9,815 nt of DNA from the NCBI GenBank assembly GCA_964513415.1, contig CAZEMX010000072.1, positions 1 through 9,815 on the forward strand, written 5' to 3'. The position numbers and the translations under genes were made by a program. Under the pieces are notes generated by a model. It worked only from the letters and a program-made list of their open reading frames with translations. It made no database searches and had not been told where the DNA came from. Source of the DNA: Methanomethylicus sp964513415. GTDB lineage: Archaea > Thermoproteota > Methanomethylicia > Methanomethylicales > Methanomethylicaceae. Below, piece by piece: positions 5,367 through 9,815 of the stretch. Numbering within the stretch: position 1 is the first letter of the stretch; each line of letters starts with the position of its first letter.

Positions 5367-5556
5367 ACACCTAATGCCATCAAAACTGATCCCAATCACC
5401 ACCTGGAGATGGTGCAGGCTGTTCACGTAAGTAATTTATTTATGTTAATCAATAGGTTGGTGCTGTTTTTGTGTGGTACGAAATGGGCAAAAACGGCGCT
5501 TTTCGATTCATACAAATCAATGCGTTACAATGCGATTACGCACGGAAAAATCGCAT
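5367..5556. other. AT-rich convergent intergenic gap; no integrase
   Basis: This gap separates the ends of the two convergent operons. It holds an 18-codon ORF (5374-5430) whose peptide MPSKLIPITTWRWCRLFT begins like some phage excisionases and then stops. It also has an AT-rich stretch (5427-5456) and one clear inverted repeat, AATGCGATT (5529-5537) against AATCGCATT (5549-5557), with an 11-base loop. The hairpin lacks a T-run on either side, so a factor-independent terminator is not established, although its place right after the minus-strand stop fits one. Confidence 0.5.
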
Positions 5557-5557
5557 T
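5529..5557. terminator. Weak candidate hairpin between convergent operons
   Basis: A nine-base-pair stem with an 11-base loop, directly downstream of the minus-strand stop at 5557 and downstream of the plus operon. It is AT-rich at the ends and has no following T-run in either direction. It may slow or end transcription from both sides, or may be part of a recombination site. Low confidence. Confidence 0.25.
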
Positions 5558-5847
5558 TACGACCGATCCGACCGACTCCCAGGCCTTACCCTGTCTAGCA
5601 ACAGCAGCAGTGCTGCGCCGGTGATGACGATCGTTTCTGGCCAGTTCGGGGCGTCGCCAAGCATTACCCACAGCACATTTCCAGCCCCTCCAACGGCCAA
5701 CAGGTGGAACGATAGCCTGGTGATGAATTTCGAGCATTGGCTCATTCGGTTGATGGCCGGCTCAGACAAAAAGAGCAATACCGCTGAGCTGAACAAGACA
5801 ACCGCCTTTAGTATCGGGACGGCGAATTCTGGGGTTTGAGGGATCAT
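5557..5847 (-). CDS. Small three-helix membrane protein, holin/antiholin candidate
   Basis: A 96-aa protein from the ATG at 5847, which overlaps the previous stop (ATGA). Hydrophobic segments lie at about 10-28 (VPILKAVVLFSSAVLLFLS), 42-62 (ITRLSFHLLAVGGAGNVLWV) and 70-85 (ETIVITGAALLLLL), followed by a short basic tail RVRPGSRSDRS. Size, three helices and position directly after another small membrane protein at the end of a virion operon fit a phage lysis pair, either holin and antiholin or holin and accessory protein, acting in the inner membrane. No endolysin or spanin is present in the window to confirm this. Confidence 0.6.
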   Translation of the reverse strand: MIPQTPEFAVPILKAVVLFSSAVLLFLSEPAINRMSQCSKFITRLSFHLLAVGGAGNVLWVMLGDAPNWPETIVITGAALLLLLDRVRPGSRSDRS

Positions 5848-6209
5848 TGGTCAGCCTCGTCGGCCTTTCTGGACGCGATCTTGAGCAAAGCCGGGCCGAT
5901 GACTTGGTGGGCCAGGAAGCCGATCAGCAGTGAACAGGGGTATTGCGCGATTTCTCCGGTCAGGGATTCCGGCCACCAGGGGACGCTGCGCAGCGACGCG
6001 ACGACGGCGGGCGTGCCGTAGGCGGCCACGAATGTCGAAATCCCGGCAATCCAGGCTCGGCGCAGGGCCGGCATGGGCGGACAAAAGCTCAGTGACCACA
6101 TGGCGCCGCAGAAGCCCGCGAGAAGCAGCGCCGGGTGCAGGCCGAGCGTGATGCCGGCTACGGTGATGCCGGCCGAGGTGATGCCGGTCTGCGGGATCGA
6201 TTCCTGCAT
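5844..6209 (-). CDS. Holin-like membrane protein with N-terminal pentapeptide repeat
   Basis: The start at 6209 is chosen over upstream codons because it lies 10 bases after the preceding stop; earlier starts would extend into the virion gene. The 121-aa product has hydrophobic segments at about 24-43, 52-72 and 91-109 and a charged tail (SRKADEADQ), a class I holin-like layout. Before the first helix stands GITSAGITVAGITLG (9-23), encoded by three 15-base tandem units. The place between a large virion gene and another small membrane protein supports a lysis role, but no family-specific motif was recognised. The ribosome site is weak. Confidence 0.6.
   Translation of the reverse strand: MQESIPQTGITSAGITVAGITLGLHPALLLAGFCGAMWSLSFCPPMPALRRAWIAGISTFVAAYGTPAVVASLRSVPWWPESLTGEIAQYPCSLLIGFLAHQVIGPALLKIASRKADEADQ
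6148..6192 (-). repeat. Three 15-bp tandem repeats in the holin-like gene
   Basis: Units start at 6148, 6163 and 6178 (plus strand), each beginning GTGATGCCGG and differing in the last five bases. On the minus strand they encode three GIT-x-x pentapeptides. The unit length is a multiple of three, so copy-number change would alter length without a frameshift. Confidence 0.85.
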
Positions 6210-6219
6210 GAGCTGCCCG

Positions 6220-8556
6220 TCAGGTGCGGAAAAGCCCGGCGGTGGCGCTGCCGATCGGCGTTGCCCAGGCGCCCAGCGTGCCGTCGCGCAGATGAACCTC
6301 ATGAACTGGTCCGAACAGGTACGTGTTCAGGTCGTCGAAACGGTCTTGACGCGTGACCTGGTAGCGTTCGCCGGTCTCGGCGCCGACGCCATAATCCACG
6401 CTCCAGACGAAATCGTACAGCAGCTCGAGGAGGTTGCAGGGGACGAAGCTGACGTTTTCTTCGGACTGGTTCAACGCGTCGATGTTGCTCAAGTCTCCGT
6501 ATTGCCGGAGTTTCAGCCGGAAATTGACCAGGTGCGCCGGGGCAGCGCCGTTGGTTTCTTCGGCGTCGGTGACGTAGCTGACCCCTTTGAAACTTCCCTG
6601 GTCGCGGTGCAGCGGGCAGAAAAACGCGCGGAATTTCGGAGAGGGAACAGCAGTGGGCGGGGCTGGGGGCGCAATCTGGTATTCGATCAGCAGCGTACCG
6701 GTGTAGCCTCTCGAGGCGAGTTGCTGCGACCAGGAGCCGTATCGCGTCTGCAGGTGCAGCGTGACCGTCAGGGTGCAGGTGCCGGCACCCGACCCTTGGG
6801 ATCCCGTCAGCGTGCTGCCGATCCATAGGTAGACGCCGTTGATCTCGTCGTAAAGCAGATCGTCTCGGGTCGAGACGGAAATTGTTGCGGAATAGGTGGC
6901 GAGGCCGGATTGTATTGTTGATGTGTAAAATTTATGAGCGGGAGAATCCACCTCATAATCGAAATACTGCTTCCCAGCAAATTCATTTATCCTATTGGTG
7001 AAGGCTGAGATGATTTCGTTTTTCGCGCTCTGCGGCATGGCATCCCAATATCCCGGGGGGTTTTTGTAGCTTGATAATCCTGAGTCCTGCCGTAGGGTCA
7101 CGTCGCCATTCATTCCCATTCCATTTTCAGTGCCGACGAGGCCATAGGGATTATTGAGGTATTGCGTGTAATAGCTGTTGTCCGCAACAATCTGCCGTTG
7201 CTGACCGGATGATTTATTGACGCTGATCGACAGCGAAAACAGAGTGATCGCCCCGAGTACGACAGCCCCTGTGATGGTTTGTGCTTCGGTGGATTGGGTG
7301 ATGGTCGTGTTGGAAATACTCCTCGCTGAGTGCACATAGGCAGGGACCCCTCGATCGGTTGCCCCGGTGTTGCGATCGCTCCAGAGCAGAACGTTGCTCC
7401 AGTTTTCGAGTTTGTACATTGCGGCGGTCGTCGGGCCGTTGAAAACCGCGCCGGTTGGGAATGAATCGGCAAGTAGCGATACCGAGGTCGTTTCGCTGGT
7501 GAATGTCTTGGTGTTCTGGCTGGTGTAGGTGTAGGCCATGCCGGCGAAGCTGCCGGAATGCGAGGCGCTGCCGGTGTAGGTGGTCACCGTGGACGTGCCG
7601 GTTTCTTGTCCAGTGCGCTGCGCGGTGTGGGTGCCGCGCCACGGGAATAGCGCGAGAAAATTGAGGTCGTAGGGTATCGACCCGTAATGAGCGACCTCCC
7701 CGATGCCGATCAGCCCAACGGCGGTCGCCGGCATCGACAGGCTGCGGCTGATGGTCTGGTTGCTGGTCGAGGGCGATTCGTAATTGGCGACGGGCAGCTC
7801 GACCAGGGCCGAGGCGCTAACCGCTGACAAATAGGGGGGGGCGAGCAGCATCGCGACGGATGAGGAGGAGAATTCCCAGGTGCCGCCGAGCGAATCCCAG
7901 AATGTGCCGGTGAAGTAAAGCTTGGCGATCGTCGCGGTGTCGGTCGCCGAGTTCGCGCGCTGGCCGACTGTCATCTGCTTGCCTGGCGAGGCCGGGCCGA
8001 GCGTGACGGTCACGCCACCACCGCCCCACGATTTCACGTAGTCTCGGCCGACTGCGAAAACGCGCTTCTGCGTGGCATTCGTCGGCGCGTCGCCGTAATT
8101 GGCGCCGGGCAGCGTCGAGGGGATCACGTAGGGGACGGCCGGCCCGGGCAGCGTGGCGACGGGAATGGCCAGCGCGGGCAGTCCTTCGGCGTTGATCCGG
8201 ATCTCGTCCTGGTAGAAGGTGACGACATCGTGCCAGTGGGTGGTGTCGGTCACATTCCAGTCGGTGGCCCAGGTCATCACGGCATACGGAGCCGATTCCG
8301 GGAGGTAGTGCGTTTCGAGCTTGGCGAGGGTGTACGGGTTGAATCGGGTGCCGTCCATCGCGCCAAATTCCGTGATCACGAAGCCGCGAAGCGCGGTCCC
8401 AGGGCCGTCTTCCTTGAGGACCGCTTGCCCGATGCCGATGCGCGGCGGAATCGGAATGTCGGGCCCTGGAAACGGCAGGACGCGATTTTCCTGAGTCGTT
8501 TGCCCGACTCCGGCACGGAGCCGGTGTAGCGATTGGTGCAGATTACGGAAATCCAT
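6220..8556 (-). CDS. Large Ser/Thr/Gly-rich putative virion or host-contact protein
   Basis: A 778-aa protein, the largest gene here. There is no signal peptide. It is rich in Ser, Thr, Gly, Ala and short beta-prone runs (for example GTSTVTTYTGSASHSGSFAG near 320-340), with recurrent aromatic residues and few charged helical regions, as in phage tail or receptor-binding proteins. It sits directly upstream of holin-like genes, a usual place for the end of a tail module. Residues 6-46 match the complete second half of the 51-aa protein encoded just before it (21 of 41 identical). The sequence coding for about residues 410-555 has clearly lower GC (38-55%) than the rest, and a C8 run lies at 7834-7841. 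No enzymatic motif was found; a polysaccharide-degrading role cannot be excluded. Confidence 0.65.
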   Translation of the reverse strand: MDFRNLHQSLHRLRAGVGQTTQENRVLPFPGPDIPIPPRIGIGQAVLKEDGPGTALRGFVITEFGAMDGTRFNPYTLAKLETHYLPESAPYAVMTWATDWNVTDTTHWHDVVTFYQDEIRINAEGLPALAIPVATLPGPAVPYVIPSTLPGANYGDAPTNATQKRVFAVGRDYVKSWGGGGVTVTLGPASPGKQMTVGQRANSATDTATIAKLYFTGTFWDSLGGTWEFSSSSVAMLLAPPYLSAVSASALVELPVANYESPSTSNQTISRSLSMPATAVGLIGIGEVAHYGSIPYDLNFLALFPWRGTHTAQRTGQETGTSTVTTYTGSASHSGSFAGMAYTYTSQNTKTFTSETTSVSLLADSFPTGAVFNGPTTAAMYKLENWSNVLLWSDRNTGATDRGVPAYVHSARSISNTTITQSTEAQTITGAVVLGAITLFSLSISVNKSSGQQRQIVADNSYYTQYLNNPYGLVGTENGMGMNGDVTLRQDSGLSSYKNPPGYWDAMPQSAKNEIISAFTNRINEFAGKQYFDYEVDSPAHKFYTSTIQSGLATYSATISVSTRDDLLYDEINGVYLWIGSTLTGSQGSGAGTCTLTVTLHLQTRYGSWSQQLASRGYTGTLLIEYQIAPPAPPTAVPSPKFRAFFCPLHRDQGSFKGVSYVTDAEETNGAAPAHLVNFRLKLRQYGDLSNIDALNQSEENVSFVPCNLLELLYDFVWSVDYGVGAETGERYQVTRQDRFDDLNTYLFGPVHEVHLRDGTLGAWATPIGSATAGLFRT

Positions 8557-8557
8557 C

Positions 8558-8713
8558 TTAAACCGAGCGCGCCGTGCCGACGCGGGCCGGAATCGGGATA
8601 TTGGGCTGCGGCAGCGGCAGCGAGCGATTGCGCTGGGTGGTTTTGGTCACGCCGAAAATCAGCGCGTCGACGGATTTCACCAGGGCGGCGGGGGTGGGTT
8701 GGTTTGGGGTCAT
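8558..8713 (-). CDS. 51-aa paralogue of the large protein's N-terminus
   Basis: Read from the ATG at 8713, it ends in a TAA at 8560-8558, one base before the ATG of the large gene. Residues 11-51 align without gaps to residues 6-46 of the large protein, sharing L..S...L..GV..TTQ.NR.LP.P.P.IPIP.R.G....V. The homology runs to its very last residue, so this gene is an independent copy of that N-terminal module with no body attached. It could be a relic of an earlier tail gene whose distal part was replaced, or a free-standing assembly or anchoring subunit. The ribosome site is poor. Confidence 0.65.
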   Translation of the reverse strand: MTPNQPTPAALVKSVDALIFGVTKTTQRNRSLPLPQPNIPIPARVGTARSV

Positions 8714-8743
8714 GGGGATTTCAATTTCTGAGGCTATTTGGCG

Positions 8744-9370
8744 TTAGGCCAGCTCATCACGCGGCACCTTGTAGACGCGCGCAGTCACGGCGCCAATGCC
8801 AAGCGCGCGGATGCTGGCCGCGAACGTGTCCCATGCCGTGTCCGCGCCATGGCGCAGGGCGATGCAGTGCGCCGAACAAAGCAACTCCTCCAGCGCTTTA
8901 GTCCGCGCCTTCTCGCGGATCAGCAGCGTCAGCGCTGCATCGGTGTCGCGGCGCTCGCGTTCAATGCGCTGCACTGGCGTCTCGCCATCTTTCAGGTACT
9001 TGGCGCACTCGGCAATCAAGTGCTCCGGCGGCCGGCCTAACAGGTCGCTTAGAGGGATGCGCAACGGATCGCTGAGCGTTTCGTCGGTGGCGAGCACTTC
9101 CTTTTTGCCCCCGCGCTTCCAGGCAGGTCGCGCCGGCTTGGCGTCGAGAATGCTGGCTTTGTTTTCACGCAGCCAGCGGAGCGCAGGCGTTGCGTATGTG
9201 CCGCTTACGCCGGCCGCTTTTCCCTCGTCCCAAATGGCCGGTACGGTCTTCCGCACTTCTCGCAGGAACGCCGTTCGCGCTGTCACCTGGTTTATCCCGA
9301 ACGCCTCTCCCGCCTTCTTGAAGCTCAGTCCATTCAGCACCGCCTCAAGGATTTTTCGGTTTCTCGTCAT
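8744..9370 (-). CDS. HTH protein with helical C-terminal region
   Basis: A 208-aa protein starting at 9370, with GGAG and AAAAGG elements within 17 bases upstream. The N-terminus (RKILEAVLNGLSFKKAGEAF, then GINQVTARTAFLREV) is a helix-turn-helix of the kind found in resolvase-like or sigma-like regulators and in small terminase subunits. Residues about 125-160 are a charged helix (QRIERERRDTDAALTLLIRE). The tail CSAHCIALRHGADTAWDTFA, then ASIRALGIGAVTARVYKVP, is compact and resembles C-terminal parts of uncharacterised phage proteins I recall. It follows the methyltransferase remnant and precedes virion genes. A DNA-binding regulator is the simplest reading; a terminase-like role is possible but unsupported by genes nearby. 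Confidence 0.65.
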   Translation of the reverse strand: MTRNRKILEAVLNGLSFKKAGEAFGINQVTARTAFLREVRKTVPAIWDEGKAAGVSGTYATPALRWLRENKASILDAKPARPAWKRGGKKEVLATDETLSDPLRIPLSDLLGRPPEHLIAECAKYLKDGETPVQRIERERRDTDAALTLLIREKARTKALEELLCSAHCIALRHGADTAWDTFAASIRALGIGAVTARVYKVPRDELA

Positions 9371-9386
9371 GCCTTTTTTCTCCGCT

Positions 9387-9815
9387 TCAACGCCGTCGAC
9401 ACCACGCCATCAGTTGCAGCGGCTTCTGCGTCGGGTGTTCGGTTCCGCCGTAAGCTTGCAGTGCCACCCGGTTCAGGGTGTAGGCTCTGGTCGGAAAGTT
9501 AAAACTTGTCCACGCCAGTTCGCCGTCGCTCATCGTCAGCCCTCGCTGGCCCTTGTCCCAAAACAGCCATCCTCTCGTCGGGTGTGGCAGCTTGTCCGTG
9601 AAGTAGTTGCCCCCCCACACAATCTGTCCGTGGCTCTTGTAGCGCAGCAGTTCAAACACAAGCCGTTCCGGCGTTTCGTTGTCCCATCCAAGAAAGTCGT
9701 GGGCTTTGCGGCTGTGCTTCGGGTTGCGGTTCGTGCTTTGCTTCTGCCCGTCAATGCCAATCCCATACGGCGGATCGGTCAGCACCAGCGCAACATGCGG
9801 CAGCAGCGGCAGCAC
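9387..9815 (-). CDS. DNA methyltransferase (N6-A/N4-C type), 5' end outside window, 3' end truncated
   Basis: Reading from the right edge, 142 residues of an N6_N4_Mtase-family enzyme are visible. Catalytic motif IV DPPYG lies in LVLTDPPYGIGIDG, followed by QIVWGGNYFTDKLP, RGWLFWDKGQRG, SDGELAWTSF and HPTQKPLQLMAWC. In this class the SAM-binding block (DPFxGSGTT) follows directly after HPTxKP...W. Here the frame reads MAWCRRR and stops at 9387, so the SAM-binding motif is absent and the enzyme should be inactive unless the motif is supplied elsewhere. The V-L-P-L-L-P before motif IV is normally internal, so the true start is beyond 9815. If active, it would protect phage DNA from restriction. 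Confidence 0.8.
   Translation of the reverse strand: MLPLLPHVALVLTDPPYGIGIDGQKQSTNRNPKHSRKAHDFLGWDNETPERLVFELLRYKSHGQIVWGGNYFTDKLPHPTRGWLFWDKGQRGLTMSDGELAWTSFNFPTRAYTLNRVALQAYGGTEHPTQKPLQLMAWCRRR

Noticed and set aside
4265..5395. A 376-codon open frame on the minus strand
   Set aside because: It is antisense to three coupled plus-strand genes, is dominated by Ser, Arg, Ala and Cys as shadows of GC-rich genes are, and shows no recognisable motif.
6073..6828. A 251-codon open frame on the plus strand
   Set aside because: It overlaps the end of the large virion gene and the holin-like gene on the opposite strand, with no ribosome site or domain pattern.
7051..7065. Run of six G and five T (AAAAACCCCCC on the coding strand) as a programmed frameshift site
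   Set aside because: It does not form a standard X-XXY-YYZ heptamer in frame, and the large gene is open across it without need of a shift.
9607..9613. C-run in the methyltransferase as a phase-variation tract
   Set aside because: It encodes the conserved WGGN segment of the family, so the run is explained by the protein sequence.

Overview
The window looks like part of a temperate-type (lambdoid-style, mosaic) phage or prophage of a Gram-negative, GC-rich bacterium, most likely a proteobacterium. The reasons are a CI/Cro-type helix-turn-helix regulator with a divergent overlapping promoter, a dense run of small overlapping genes including a DUF2303 (YfdQ) protein and a phage deoxynucleoside monophosphate kinase, and an opposing operon of virion and holin-like genes. 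No host genes, rRNA, tRNA, IS element or CRISPR array are visible. The genus cannot be fixed from the sequence alone, and all family names rest on recognition of motifs, not on a search.

Layout. (1) 1-112, minus: the first 37 codons of the HTH regulator, running off the left edge. (2) 113-215: a divergent control region with two opposed sigma70-like promoters sharing the -35 area and two AACCCAT-type dyads that could be operators. (3) 216-5366, plus: one early operon of about 13 genes, mostly coupled by ATGA or TAATG overlaps. It holds two tandem paralogous small proteins, a 98-aa protein, a coiled-coil protein, a small beta-type protein, the partner of DUF2303, DUF2303 itself, an ORF with an unusual 3' overlap, the dNMP kinase, a winged-helix protein, a Cys-rich protein and two short unknowns. 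(4) 5367-5556: an AT-rich convergent gap where a lambda-like map would put xis-int-attP, but no integrase is present. (5) 5557-9815, minus, read from right to left: a DNA methyltransferase lacking its C-terminal motif I block, an HTH/coiled-coil protein, a 51-aa protein that copies the N-terminus of the next gene, a 778-aa Ser/Thr/Gly-rich putative virion or host-contact protein, and two three-helix membrane proteins that look like a holin pair.

The strongest unexplained signal is a perfect 72-bp inverted repeat (862-933 and 3236-3307). One copy encodes the conserved HxSE segment of the dNMP kinase; the other is an exact antisense copy embedded, codon for codon, in the 98-aa gene at the start of the same operon. 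Other signals are the N-terminal duplication in the virion operon, the truncated methyltransferase, a C8 tract and a GC dip inside the virion protein, a 15-bp tandem repeat in a holin-like gene, a base-composition break inside the Cys-rich gene, and an early stop followed by 23 open codons in the same frame.
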